A DNA stretch of 52,445 nucleotides. It comes from Paracoccaceae bacterium. GTDB taxonomy: Bacteria; Pseudomonadota; Alphaproteobacteria; Rhodobacterales; Rhodobacteraceae. The notes below the pieces were generated by a model. That model saw only the letters and a list, made by a program, of their open reading frames with translations. It ran no database searches and had not been told where the DNA came from. The DNA lies in assembly GCA_007116575.1 (NCBI GenBank), contig SKIF01000074.1, positions 1 through 52,445 on the forward strand. The letters run 5' to 3'. Positions 18,592-26,892 of the stretch are shown here, in pieces. Numbering within the stretch: position 1 is the first letter of the stretch; every line of letters starts with the position of its first letter. Position numbers and translations under genes: made by a program.

Positions 18592-19713
18592 ATGACACCC
18601 ATCCGATATGGCATCATCGGCTCCGGCATGATGGGGCAGGAGCATATGCGCAATATCGCGCTTCTGGACGGCGCTCGGGTAAGCGCGGTCTGCGACCCCG
18701 ATGAGGGGATGCGCATGCAGGCGCAGGCGCTGGCGGGGCAGGGGGCGCAGGCCTTCGGCGACCACCGGGCCCTGCTCGCAGCCGATCTCTGCGACGCCTA
18801 TGTTCTGGCGGCACCCAATGACCTGCATGCAGGGCTGATGCGCGAGTTGCTGGCCACCGACAAGCCGATCCTGTGCGAAAAGCCGCTGGCCACTACTGCC
18901 GCCGATTGCCGCGCGCTGATGCAGGCCGCCGAAGCGCGGCGCGCGCCGGTCTGGGTGGCGATGGAGTATCGCTACATGCCGCCTGTAGAGCGTTTGCGCG
19001 CGGCACTGGCCGAGGGGGTCGCGGGCACCCCGCGCATGGTCTCGATCCGCGAGCACCGCTTTCCGTTTCTGGCGAAAGTCGGCGACTGGAACCGGTTCAA
19101 CGCGCGCACTGGCGGCACCATGGTCGAGAAATGCTGCCATTTCTTCGACCTGATGCGCCTGTTGCTGAACGCGGACCCGATCCGCGTCTATGCCAGCGGC
19201 GGCGCGGATGTAAACCACAAAGACGAGCGGTATGACGGGCGCACACCGGACATGGTGGACCACGCCTTCGTGACAGTCGATTTCGCGGGTGGCACGCGGG
19301 CGATGCTGGAGTTGTGCATGTTCGCCGAGGGCTCGCATTGGCAGGAGGTCGTCTCGGTCACGGGTGAGAAGGCGCGGCTCGATGCCTGCGTGCCGGGGCC
19401 TGCGCGCTTTGCGCCTGACGGGCAAGAGCGGCATTCGGAATTCGTGATCTCGGACCGCGTCACCAAGCGCGAGATCCGCGAAGTGGTCGATGTCGACGCG
19501 CGCATCCTGCGCGCGGGCGACCATCACGGCTCGACCTATTTCCAGCATGTCCGGTTCCTCGATCTGGTGCGTGCGGGGCGGGGCACGCCCGAGGTCAGCC
19601 TCGCCGATGGCTACTGGTCGGTGCTGGTCGGCGAGGCGGCAGAGCAGTCGATTCGAACGCATCAGGTGATCGACCTGCGCACGAATGGTCACTCGACCGC
19701 GTCGGCTGCGTGA
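18592..19713 (+). CDS. Gfo/Idh/MocA-family NAD(P)-dependent protein (possible NAD-dependent glycosidase)
   Basis: A 373-residue protein. The N-terminal Rossmann domain starts IRYGIIGSGMMGQEHMRN, the EKPLATT motif carries the conserved lysine, and a C-terminal alpha/beta substrate domain contains GGTMVEKCCHFFDLM with H183. Typical members oxidise sugars or inositols. A branch of this fold is known to act as NAD-dependent sulfoquinovosidase (GH188), which would supply the missing first step if this module uses sulfoquinovosides; no other glycosidase gene is present. The gene starts 25 bases after the SDR and runs into the next gene's leader. Family is certain; activity is open. Confidence 0.8.
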   Translation: MTPIRYGIIGSGMMGQEHMRNIALLDGARVSAVCDPDEGMRMQAQALAGQGAQAFGDHRALLAADLCDAYVLAAPNDLHAGLMRELLATDKPILCEKPLATTAADCRALMQAAEARRAPVWVAMEYRYMPPVERLRAALAEGVAGTPRMVSIREHRFPFLAKVGDWNRFNARTGGTMVEKCCHFFDLMRLLLNADPIRVYASGGADVNHKDERYDGRTPDMVDHAFVTVDFAGGTRAMLELCMFAEGSHWQEVVSVTGEKARLDACVPGPARFAPDGQERHSEFVISDRVTKREIREVVDVDARILRAGDHHGSTYFQHVRFLDLVRAGRGTPEVSLADGYWSVLVGEAAEQSIRTHQVIDLRTNGHSTASAA

Positions 19714-19724
19714 AGGGGGCAGGC

Positions 19725-20648
19725 ATGAATGATATCGTGATCTCGGAATTCATGGACGAGCCCGCCGTGGACTGGTTGCGCGAACGCTTCGCGGTCACCT
19801 ATGACCCGAGCCTTGTCGATGACCCGGAGCGGCTGAACGCGGCCTGTGCCGGGGCACGCGGGCTGATCGTGCGCAACCGCACTCAGGTGCGCGAGGCGCT
19901 GCTGGCCGCCAGCCCGAAGCTCAAGGCGGTCGGGCGGCTGGGCGTCGGGCTCGACAATATCGACCTTGCGGCCTGCAAGGCACGCGATGTCGCCGTGTTT
20001 CCGGCCACCGGGGGCAATACGGTCTCGGTCGCGGAATATGTCATCACCGCGGTGCTGATGCTGCGTCGCAAGGCCTGGCTGGGCAGCGCCGAAGTGCTGG
20101 CGGGGGGCTGGCCGCGCCAGCGCATGATGGGGCTGGAGGTCTCGGGCGCGACGCTGGGGCTGCTGGGCTTCGGAGCCATCGCGCAGGCGGTCGCGACCCG
20201 CGCGCAGGCGATGGGAATGCAGATCGCCGCCCACGATCCGTTCGTGGCAGTCGACCACCCCGCCTGGGTAGGGGTGCAGAATTGCGAAAGCGTCGAGGCG
20301 CTGCTGGCGGTTTCAGATGCGCTGAGCCTGCATGTGCCGCTGACCGATCAGACCCGCAACCTGCTTGACGCCGCACGGCTTTCCCGCATGAAGCCCGGCG
20401 CGGTGCTGGTCAACACCGCCCGTGGCGGGATCGTGGACGAGGCCGCGCTGGCCGGGGCGCTTGCGAGCGGTCATCTGGCCGGTGCCGCGCTTGATGTTTT
20501 CGACGCGGAGCCTCTGCCCGATGACAGCGTCCTCAAGGGCGCGCCGGGCTTGATCGCCACCCCGCATATCGCGGGCGTCACGGTTGAATCCAACACCCGG
20601 ATCAGCTGGATCACAGCGGAAAACGTCGCCCGCAGTCTCCGGACATGA
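19725..20648 (+). CDS. D-isomer-specific 2-hydroxyacid dehydrogenase ((S)-sulfolactate dehydrogenase-like)
   Basis: A 307-residue NAD-dependent 2-hydroxyacid dehydrogenase. The cofactor motif is LGFGAIAQAVATRAQAMG, the catalytic arginine lies in NTARGGIVDE and the histidine in ATPHIAGVT. The N-terminus IVISEFMDEPAVDWL, followed by RGLIVRNRTQV, resembles enzymes annotated as (S)-sulfolactate dehydrogenase (SlcC); this resemblance is from memory. The ATG at 19725 has AAGGGGGC upstream. It could oxidise the sulfolactate or lactate produced downstream of the aldolase. A generic hydroxypyruvate or phosphoglycerate dehydrogenase-like role is the alternative. Confidence 0.85.
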   Translation: MNDIVISEFMDEPAVDWLRERFAVTYDPSLVDDPERLNAACAGARGLIVRNRTQVREALLAASPKLKAVGRLGVGLDNIDLAACKARDVAVFPATGGNTVSVAEYVITAVLMLRRKAWLGSAEVLAGGWPRQRMMGLEVSGATLGLLGFGAIAQAVATRAQAMGMQIAAHDPFVAVDHPAWVGVQNCESVEALLAVSDALSLHVPLTDQTRNLLDAARLSRMKPGAVLVNTARGGIVDEAALAGALASGHLAGAALDVFDAEPLPDDSVLKGAPGLIATPHIAGVTVESNTRISWITAENVARSLRT

Positions 20649-20679
20649 CGGCCCTTTCGCAAGTCAGACAGGAGCGAAG

Positions 20680-20928
20680 ATGCTTGACCAACCCACCAGC
20701 CTGAAATCGCGCTTGTCCGATCCTGCGCTACTTGAGACCCGCGCCTATGTGGGCGGGGAGTGGTGCCAGGCCGATCATGGCGCCACCTTCGAAGTGCGCA
20801 ATCCCGCGCGCGGCGATGTGATCGCGCAGGTTGCCGATCTGGGCTGCGCGCACTGGCAAGGCGCGCAGGGGCGTGCTGCGCCGCTGGTTCGATTTGATGA
20901 CGGCCCGGGTTTTCGGATTTCTCGCTGA
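20680..20928 (+). pseudogene. Truncated aldehyde dehydrogenase (GabD/sulfolactaldehyde-type N-terminus)
   Basis: A good ribosome site (CAGGAG) and ATG start a frame whose first ~55 residues are the N-terminus of an aldehyde dehydrogenase: TRAYVGGEWCQADHGATFEV then RNPARGDVIAQVADLG. After about 20845 the family pattern is lost and the frame ends at 20928. The Rossmann and catalytic cysteine domains (about 400 residues) are missing. An intact enzyme would oxidise the aldehyde from the aldolase (lactaldehyde or sulfolactaldehyde). Its loss by deletion leaves the pathway incomplete at this locus unless another copy exists. Confidence 0.75.
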
Positions 20929-21055
20929 TGGTCGCCTGGTCAAGCGTGTCACCCTGAGCGTTGGAACGCTGACCGCCCGTATCCTGACCCTTGGGGCCAT
21001 CGTGCAGGATTTGCGGCTTGAAGGTATCGCCCATCCGCTTGTGCTGGGGCGCTAG
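20897..21055 (+). pseudogene. Truncated aldose 1-epimerase (mutarotase), N-terminus only
   Basis: About 52 codons begin TARVFGFLADGRLVKRVTLS and continue LTARILTLGAIVQDLRLEG and HPLVLG. This is the opening of GalM-type mutarotases; the catalytic histidines and glutamate, located further on, are missing. It overlaps the tail of the truncated aldehyde dehydrogenase in another frame, so a deletion or fusion joins two former genes. A mutarotase fits a sugar pathway, and family members serve sulfoquinovose clusters. No ribosome site is obvious. Confidence 0.6.
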
Positions 21056-21435
21056 GGCATATGTGGGGTTTGCCTTGTCTTATCGGGCTTTGCGCCCAGT
21101 CAAGCATATGATTGAAAATGATAAACAGGCATCATGGCGGGGCAACTGCTTTGCCACTTGCCCCACGAAAGCGTTCTCCTGACCCGGCTGCGGCCGGATC
21201 TTTCCGTTGTTTTCAAGGGTTATGCAGGTGAGGCTGAGCACTGGCTTGTCCGACGACTGGCCCGTAAACAGTCTCTCACGGCTGATATTCTCTGGACCTC
21301 ATAACTGCGTGGTTACGGCGAATGGCGTATAAGCAGTCAACAAACGATGACAAGGCGCGTGCTGTCTTTCGGTTCAGACAGTTCGCTGGCTCAAGCCGAG
21401 CGCCCGGTGCGGTGGTCGGGCATCCTGTTGTCGGG
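21056..21435. other. Degenerate stretch with one short unrecognised frame
   Basis: This 380-base stretch closes the catabolic region. The only readable frame is 56 codons at 21134-21304 (MAGQLLCHLPHESVLL start, SLTADILWTS end), which has no convincing ribosome site and no family I recognise. It may be a gene relic. Nothing else is visible. Confidence 0.35.
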
Positions 21436-21696
21436 TCAGGCCCCGACGAGCTCTGCAGGGGCTTTGCGGCGCTTTCTGGGTGCAGGTTTCCGCGCCGTGC
21501 TCTGTGCGGGCTTTGGCGCAGGTTTGAGCATGTCTTTCATGGCCTCGGCCTCGCGCGCGAGGTCCGCCGAGTCTTCATGCGGGATCGAGACCGCAAACGT
21601 CCCGAGCGCGCGGAAATACGCCTCTTGCTGCTGCTTGTATATCTTGAACCAGAATACGGAACTCTGCATCCATAGCGAGACCGGGTCAAACATCAT
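21436..21696 (-). CDS. Small hypothetical protein with basic, proline-rich tail (phasin-like?)
   Basis: An 86-residue protein opening MMFDPVSLWMQSSVFWFKIY with glutamines after it. A short acidic middle (PHEDSADLAREAEAMKDML) follows, and then a lysine/arginine/proline-rich tail (KPAPRKRRK). A GGGGGG-AAAG ribosome-site-like stretch precedes two ATGs. The aromatic N-terminal helix and basic tail recall small phasin-like or nucleoid-associated proteins of Rhodobacteraceae, but I cannot name a family. Confidence 0.6.
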   Translation of the reverse strand: MMFDPVSLWMQSSVFWFKIYKQQQEAYFRALGTFAVSIPHEDSADLAREAEAMKDMLKPAPKPAQSTARKPAPRKRRKAPAELVGA

Positions 21697-22036
21697 CTTT
21701 CCCCCCTAATCAGACCGTTGCATGGCGCACTGCACGCATCGCGATTTACCGAGTGCGCCCCAGCCTATACATGTCAGGATGACACTGCATTGACATCGCG
21801 CAAGTTCTGACAATGTTTTGACCGCAGCGGGCGACATCCATGGCATCAAGTTACGTAGCGTAAGCCTAGCGCAGGTTCTGCCTGGGAAGTCAAAACGTCA
21901 TTGGTCGCGGTATGCGATGTTTGCGCAAATGCCCCTGACTTGGGCGTTAGGCTGATGAGGCGCCGGATTTGTCGGCAGTGCGGGAACCTGCAAAGTCAGG
22001 GCGGTCGTCGGATCGGACCGGAAGCCGGGCACTGCG
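21697..22036. other. Non-coding stretch, nothing assigned
   Basis: These 340 bases lie between the small hypothetical gene's start and the stop of ftsB. They should contain the promoter of the leftward small gene. No RNA gene, clear hairpin or conserved protein frame was recognised. Confidence 0.4.
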
Positions 22037-22333
22037 TCAGCGGATCACGATTTCGTCGGGGCGCACAAGGCCGAGCACATCACGGGCGCGTTCATCCAGC
22101 AGGTCCAGATCCAGATAGTCATCCGACAGGCGATGAGTGCGGTTGCGCAATTTCGTCAGCGTGATGTCGAGCCGGTCGCGCTCTTCGCGCAAGGTGGCGA
22201 CATCGGCTTCTATCTGAACCCGGTTGAACAGCCCGAAAGCGCCCTGAACGGCTGAAAACGTGAAATAGATGCCAAGCATGATGGCCGTGCCGAAGTAGAA
22301 CAGCGCGCCGATGGCGGGACGGGTATGTTTCAT
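22037..22333 (-). CDS. ftsB: Septum formation initiator FtsB/DivIC family protein
   Basis: A 98-residue bitopic protein. A short basic N-terminus is followed by one transmembrane helix (GALFYFGTAIMLGIYFTF), then a heptad-like coiled coil (IEADVATLREERDRLDITLTKLRN) and a C-terminal periplasmic piece ending LGLVRPDEIVIR. The length and layout match FtsB, which joins FtsL and FtsQ in the divisome. The ATG at 22333 gives the normal family length; the longer frame adds an unlikely extension. Confidence 0.8.
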   Translation of the reverse strand: MKHTRPAIGALFYFGTAIMLGIYFTFSAVQGAFGLFNRVQIEADVATLREERDRLDITLTKLRNRTHRLSDDYLDLDLLDERARDVLGLVRPDEIVIR

Positions 22334-22432
22334 GTGCTCTGCCTCTCGTGCAGGGTTTCGCCCTGTCATTCGAGGCAGTATCGCACAGCAAGCCACGATT
22401 GGGAATCCCCTGAAACCGCGAGTGCGCCGCGC

Positions 22433-22648
22433 TCAGCGCAGGAACAAGCCCAGCACCACAAGCATCAGGCCCAGTGTCGAGATGGCAAGGGCCGCAAAAT
22501 TCACGATCACGGCCTTCTGCATCCGCGTGCGCATCGTTGGTTCGTCGAGGTCCGCGCGGCGCAGTCGTATGACGTAGATGATGCACCAAACCAGTGCGGC
22601 CACCCCGGCCAGCGATACCGCAGCCCCGATCCAGATCAGGTTTTCCAT
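22433..22648 (-). CDS. Small two-helix membrane protein downstream of pgk
   Basis: A 71-residue protein with two hydrophobic helices (IWIGAAVSLAGVAALVWCIIYVI and a C-terminal AVIVNFAALAISTLGLMLVVLGLFL) joined by a charged loop, RLRRADLDEPTMRTRMQ. Its start lies 2 bases after the pgk stop, so the two genes are co-transcribed. Similar small proteins are common after pgk in Rhodobacterales, as I recall. Function is unknown. Confidence 0.75.
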   Translation of the reverse strand: MENLIWIGAAVSLAGVAALVWCIIYVIRLRRADLDEPTMRTRMQKAVIVNFAALAISTLGLMLVVLGLFLR

Positions 22649-22650
22649 GC

Positions 22651-23847
22651 TTAGTCCCCGCGCGCCAACGCTGCGACGCCGGGCAGCGTCTTGCCTTCCA
22701 TCCATTCAAGGAAGGCCCCACCAGCAGTCGAGATATAGCTGAAGGCCTCTGCCGCACTGGCCTTGTTGAGCGCGGCAACGGTGTCGCCACCGCCTGCGAC
22801 CGAAACCAGCCCGCCCTCGCCGGTCAGCCGCGCGGCCTCTTGCGCGGCGGCTGTGGTGGCGGCGTCGAAGGGTGCAATCTCGAACGCCCCGAGGGGACCG
22901 TTCCAGATCAGCGTGCGGCACTTGCCCAGCAACTCTGTAATCGCGGCCACAGTTTCGGGACCGGCATCGAGGATCATCGCATCCTCGGGGCAGGCATCGG
23001 CGGGCAGGATTTCATGCGCGGCTCCGGCGGCGAATTCGCGCGCCACCACTATGTCACGCGGCAGGTGCAGCGTGCAGCCCTTCGCTTCGGCCTCGGTCAT
23101 GATATCGCGCGCCGTCTCGGCCATCTCGCGTTCGGCCAGCGATGTGCCGATCCCGACACCTTTCGCCACAAGAAAGGTATTGGCCATGCCACCGCCGATA
23201 ATCAGATGGTCAACCTTGTCGATCAGGTTGGACAGAAGCTCCAGCTTGGTTGAGACCTTGGCCCCGCCAACCACGGCCGCGACCGGGCGTTCCGGGTCCC
23301 CCAACGCGGCCTCCAGCGCCTTGAGTTCGGCCTCCATCAACCGGCCCGCGCAGGCGGGGCGCAGTTGCGCGATGCCTTCGGTCGAGGCATGGGCGCGATG
23401 CGCCGCCGAAAAAGCGTCATTGACATAGATATCGCCCAGCGCCGCCATCGCTGCCGCGAGCATCTTGTCGTTCTTTTCCTCGCCCGCGTGAAAGCGCGTG
23501 TTCTCCAGCAGCAGCACATCGCCCGCGGACATGGCCGCGACCGCATGCTTGGCAGGCGCACCCATGCAATCCTCGGCAAAACCCACTGGCTGGCCCAGCG
23601 CGGCTTCGAGCGCGGGCCGCACGAGCGAAAGCGACATTTCGGGCACGCGCGCGCCCTTTGGGCGTCCGAAATGCGCCAGCAGCACGGCCTTGCCGCCAGC
23701 CTCGGTCACATGCCGGATTGTGGGCAGGATCCGCTCGATGCGCGTGCTGTCTGTGACAACGCCGTTTTCCAGCGGCACGTTGATATCCACCCGGATCAGC
23801 GCGGTCTTGCCAGCGAAATCCATGTCGTCGAGCGTCTTGAATGCCAT
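22651..23847 (-). CDS. pgk: Phosphoglycerate kinase
   Basis: A 398-residue glycolytic kinase that transfers phosphate between 1,3-bisphosphoglycerate and ADP. The family's marks are clear: [15 protein letters not shown] near the N-terminus, [23 protein letters not shown], the hinge [23 protein letters not shown], and the C-terminal nucleotide region [11 protein letters not shown] and [11 protein letters not shown]. The length is normal. It is divergent from the cyclophilin genes with a 141-base gap and leads into the small membrane-protein gene. Confidence 0.97.
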   Translation of the reverse strand: MAFKTLDDMDFAGKTALIRVDINVPLENGVVTDSTRIERILPTIRHVTEAGGKAVLLAHFGRPKGARVPEMSLSLVRPALEAALGQPVGFAEDCMGAPAKHAVAAMSAGDVLLLENTRFHAGEEKNDKMLAAAMAALGDIYVNDAFSAAHRAHASTEGIAQLRPACAGRLMEAELKALEAALGDPERPVAAVVGGAKVSTKLELLSNLIDKVDHLIIGGGMANTFLVAKGVGIGTSLAEREMAETARDIMTEAEAKGCTLHLPRDIVVAREFAAGAAHEILPADACPEDAMILDAGPETVAAITELLGKCRTLIWNGPLGAFEIAPFDAATTAAAQEAARLTGEGGLVSVAGGGDTVAALNKASAAEAFSYISTAGGAFLEWMEGKTLPGVAALARGD

Positions 23848-23988
23848 TGGCCCACTCCCTCCCGGTCACTTTGGCGCTATCTGGCGTGAAAGGTGGGGCA
23901 GGGTCAATGGGCTGCCTGTCCGATAGGGGTTTTCCTGCGCGCGCTCGCACAGTAGGGTGCGGCGAAATTCCAGATAGAGGAGGCCCGG

Positions 23989-24495
23989 ATGGCCGAAATC
24001 AAGGACCCTGAGAACACGATCCTGATGGAACTGACAGGCGGGACCGTCGTGATCGAGCTTCTGCCCGACGTCGCGCCGGGGCATTGCGCCCGGATGAAAG
24101 AGCTGGCGCGCGCTGGGGCCTACGACAATGTTGTCTTCCACCGCGTGATCGAAGGCTTCATGGCTCAGACTGGCGATGTGGCCAACGGCAATACCGAAAA
24201 GAACTACAATCCCGGTCGCGCAGGCACTGGCGGGTCGGAACTGCCGGACCTGAAAGCAGAATTCTCTGGTGTCCCGCATGATCGTGGCACACTGGGTGCC
24301 GCGCGCTCCTCGAACCCCGACAGTGCGAACAGCCAGTTCTTCATCAACTTCAATGACAACCATTTCCTGAACCGGCAATACACGGTCTATGGCCGCGTGA
24401 TCGCGGGGATGGAGCATGTCGATGCAATTACCCGTGGCGAGCCGCCGGCGAATCCGGACAAGATGCTCTCCGTCAAGGTGGCCGCCGATGCGTGA
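23989..24495 (+). CDS. ppiB: Cyclophilin-type peptidyl-prolyl isomerase (cytoplasmic)
   Basis: A 168-residue cyclophilin without a signal peptide. Active-site regions are visible: VVFHRVIEGFMAQTGD (arginine, phenylalanine and glutamine), SSNPDSANSQFFINF, and HFLNRQYTVYGRVI. It speeds proline isomerisation during folding. The ATG follows AGGAGG. Its last eight bases overlap the start of the second cyclophilin gene, so the pair is translationally coupled. Confidence 0.93.
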   Translation: MAEIKDPENTILMELTGGTVVIELLPDVAPGHCARMKELARAGAYDNVVFHRVIEGFMAQTGDVANGNTEKNYNPGRAGTGGSELPDLKAEFSGVPHDRGTLGAARSSNPDSANSQFFINFNDNHFLNRQYTVYGRVIAGMEHVDAITRGEPPANPDKMLSVKVAADA

Positions 24496-25105
24496 TCGTC
24501 TGATCTTTGTCGGCCTGTTCGCTCTAGGGTTTGCGATCCTGGGTGGCTATTGGCTGAATATCTCGAGCATGGCCAATGCCCAGACCGAGGTACCGTCCGA
24601 CCATTCCGGCCCGGTCATGATCATCGCGGTCGAGGGTCAGGCCAATGGCGAGATACGTATCGCCTTGCGCGACGATCTGGCACCGGCTCATGTCGAGCGC
24701 ATCGTCACGCTGGCCGAGCGCGGCGATTATGACGGTGTGGTGTTCCATCGCGTGATCGATGGTTTCATGGCGCAGACCGGAGATGTCGCCCATGGTTCGA
24801 TTGATGGCAATCCGCGCCGATGGGGAACGGGAGGATCGGATTTGCCAGATCTTCAGGCTGAATTCAGCGGTCAGTCCTTTGAGCGTGGCGTGGTTGGCAT
24901 GGCGCGCTCGCAAAGCCCGGATTCGGCCAACAGCCAGTTCTTCATCATGTTCTCGGCTGCACCGCATTTGAACGGGCAATACACGGTTGTGGGGCAGATG
25001 CTGGAGGGCTACGAGGTGCTGGACGCGATTAAGCTTGGCACGGGTGCCAACGGCGCGATCATGGGAACGCCCGATCGGATGGCGCGCGTCACGATAGAGC
25101 GTTGA
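24488..25105 (+). CDS. Cyclophilin-type peptidyl-prolyl isomerase, exported or membrane-anchored
   Basis: A 205-residue cyclophilin whose first ~35 residues are a signal or anchor helix (LIFVGLFALGFAILGGYWL), so it works in the periplasm. The core repeats the motifs of its neighbour: VVFHRVIDGFMAQTGD, SQSPDSANSQFFIMF and HLNGQYTVVGQML. The ATG at 24488 overlaps the preceding stop (ATGCGTGA) and is preferred over the upstream ATG at 24416, which lies deep inside the first gene. It arose by duplication of the cytoplasmic form. Confidence 0.9.
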   Translation: MRDRLIFVGLFALGFAILGGYWLNISSMANAQTEVPSDHSGPVMIIAVEGQANGEIRIALRDDLAPAHVERIVTLAERGDYDGVVFHRVIDGFMAQTGDVAHGSIDGNPRRWGTGGSDLPDLQAEFSGQSFERGVVGMARSQSPDSANSQFFIMFSAAPHLNGQYTVVGQMLEGYEVLDAIKLGTGANGAIMGTPDRMARVTIER

Positions 25106-25111
25106 ACGTAA

Positions 25112-25139
25112 AACGCCGGGGCGACAAGTCCCCGGCGTT
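25112..25139. terminator. Bidirectional terminator between convergent genes
   Basis: AACGCCGGGG faces CCCCGGCGTT around an 8-base loop: a perfect ten-pair stem 6 bases after the cyclophilin stop. The convergent DUF4168 gene ends at 25163, so it can serve both. Confidence 0.8.
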
Positions 25140-25162
25140 CCTGCCGCAAAAGTTGCTGAACC

Positions 25163-25555
25163 TCAGCCCCCGTGGGTTTCCGAAAAGCGCGCGTCGATCC
25201 GCGCAGCCAGTTCGGGGTCAACGGCTGCGGCCTCGCCGATGGCGATATACTCATCCACCGAGATATCGGGCGATTGTTCGACCACTTCGAGAATGGCGGC
25301 ATCGGCTTCCTGCACGATGGCCATCTGTTCGTCCTGATCGGTGGTTGCCTCAAGCTGAGCCAGATATTGCTGGCGCGTCTCGGCCACGGCCAGCGCTGCC
25401 ACGATGAAGGCATCGACCTTATCCGTGTCCTGCGCAAGTTCCGCGCCATGCTCGGAGGTCCCGGTTTCCTGCGCGGCGGCCTCTTGGGCCAGATAGGGTG
25501 TCGCCACCAGTCCAGCTGCAAGGATCGTCGATGCAAGAAGGCGGTTGAGTGCCAT
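25163..25555 (-). CDS. Secreted DUF4168-family protein
   Basis: A 130-residue protein with a signal peptide (LLASTILAAGLVATPYLA, probable cleavage near AAAQE). The mature part is acidic and helical, with the pattern DTDKVDAFIVAALAVAETRQQYLAQL and a final IAIGEAAAVDPELAARIDARF typical of DUF4168. Function of the family is unknown; the protein is probably periplasmic. It stands alone, convergent with the cyclophilins. Confidence 0.75.
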   Translation of the reverse strand: MALNRLLASTILAAGLVATPYLAQEAAAQETGTSEHGAELAQDTDKVDAFIVAALAVAETRQQYLAQLEATTDQDEQMAIVQEADAAILEVVEQSPDISVDEYIAIGEAAAVDPELAARIDARFSETHGG

Positions 25556-25707
25556 GAATAACTCCTGTCTGTTTTCCTGCCGCCAAGCCTCATCACCCGG
25601 CGCGAAAGGCAGACCTATGAGCGCGGACCGCGCTTTGCAAATCCCTCGGCGGGAATTTGCTTAAATTGCGGACCAGGCTCCTTTGCGCGCCTTGAGAAAA
25701 CGCCAAC

Positions 25708-26892
25708 TTAGCGCCCCAACTCCGTGATCCCACGCGACAATCCTTCCAGCGTCATCGGCACCATGCGGCCCTCGAAAATCTCGCGGATCATGCCGATGGA
25801 CTGCGTGTAGCGCCAGTGTTCCTCGGGCGTGGGGTTGATCCAGAGGTGATCGGGCCATTGTGCCCGGGCGCGCTCCAGCCAGACCTGACCGGATTCGGCG
25901 TTCCAGTGCTCATTTGCACCGCCGGGATAGGCGATCTCGTAGGGCGACATGGCCGCGTCACCCACGAAGATGCATTTCCAGTCGCTGCCAAAATGGCGCA
26001 GCAGATCCCATGTTGATTGCCGCTCGGTCCAGCGCCGCGCATTGTCGCGCCAGACGAATTCATAGAGGCAGTTGTGGAAACAGTAGTGTTCCAGATGCTT
26101 GAATTCGGATTTTGCGGCGCTGAACAACTCTTCCACCGCGCGCACATGGTCATCCATCGACCCGCCGATATCCAGCAGCAAGAGCACCTTGACCGCATTG
26201 CGCCGCTCGGGCCGGGTGCGCACATCAAGCCAGCCCTGTTCGGCGGTCGAACGGATTGTGCCGTCAAGGTCGAGCTCCTGCTCCGCGCCGTCGCGCGCCC
26301 ATTTGCGCAACCTTTTGAGGGCCACCTTGATGTTGCGCGTGCCAAGTTCCACCGAGTCATCGAGATTGCGGAACTCGCGCTTGTCCCAGACCTTGACCGC
26401 GCGCCTGTGGCGCGAGCCGTCCTGCCCGATGCGCACCCCTTCCGGGTTGTAGCCATAGGCTCCGAAAGGCGAGGTGCCGGCGGTTCCGATCCACTTGGAA
26501 CCGCCCTGATGGCGACCCTTCTGTTCCTCCAGCCGCTGCTTCAGCGTTTCCATCAGTTTGTCGAACCCGCCAAGGGCCTCGATCTGGGCGCGCTCTTCTT
26601 CAGACAGCGTCTTTTCGGCCATCTTCTCCAGCCAGTCGCGCGGCAGGTCCAGCCGCTCGATGACCTGATCCAGGCTGATCTCTTCCAGACCCTTGAACGT
26701 TGCGGCAAAGGCCCGATCGAACCGGTCGAGATGGCGCTCGTCCTTCACCATCGCGGCGCGGGCAAGGTAGTAGAACCCTTCGATATCATAGGTCACCAGC
26801 CCGGCCTGCACTGCCTCTAGAAAGCCGAGATACTCGCGCAGGGAAACCGGAACCGCATGATCGCGCAGGGACTGGAAGAAGGGCAGGAACAT
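25708..26892 (-). CDS. VWA-domain (CoxE-like) protein, partner of the MoxR ATPase
   Basis: A 394-residue cytoplasmic protein. The N-terminal half is helical; the C-terminal half is a von Willebrand A domain with metal site DIGGSMDD, in place of the usual DxSxS, and later FVGDAAMSPYEI. CoxE/YehP-type VWA proteins work with MoxR AAA+ ATPases in metal-cofactor insertion or complex assembly. The MoxR gene is at 28896 on the same strand, with three genes between. Its ATG overlaps the stop of a 54-residue membrane-protein gene by one base. Confidence 0.88.
   Translation of the reverse strand: MFLPFFQSLRDHAVPVSLREYLGFLEAVQAGLVTYDIEGFYYLARAAMVKDERHLDRFDRAFAATFKGLEEISLDQVIERLDLPRDWLEKMAEKTLSEEERAQIEALGGFDKLMETLKQRLEEQKGRHQGGSKWIGTAGTSPFGAYGYNPEGVRIGQDGSRHRRAVKVWDKREFRNLDDSVELGTRNIKVALKRLRKWARDGAEQELDLDGTIRSTAEQGWLDVRTRPERRNAVKVLLLLDIGGSMDDHVRAVEELFSAAKSEFKHLEHYCFHNCLYEFVWRDNARRWTERQSTWDLLRHFGSDWKCIFVGDAAMSPYEIAYPGGANEHWNAESGQVWLERARAQWPDHLWINPTPEEHWRYTQSIGMIREIFEGRMVPMTLEGLSRGITELGR

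Noticed and set aside
21901-22164. 87-codon + strand frame with CxxC motifs
   Set aside because: Its second half is antisense to ftsB and it lacks a ribosome site; the cysteines look coincidental.
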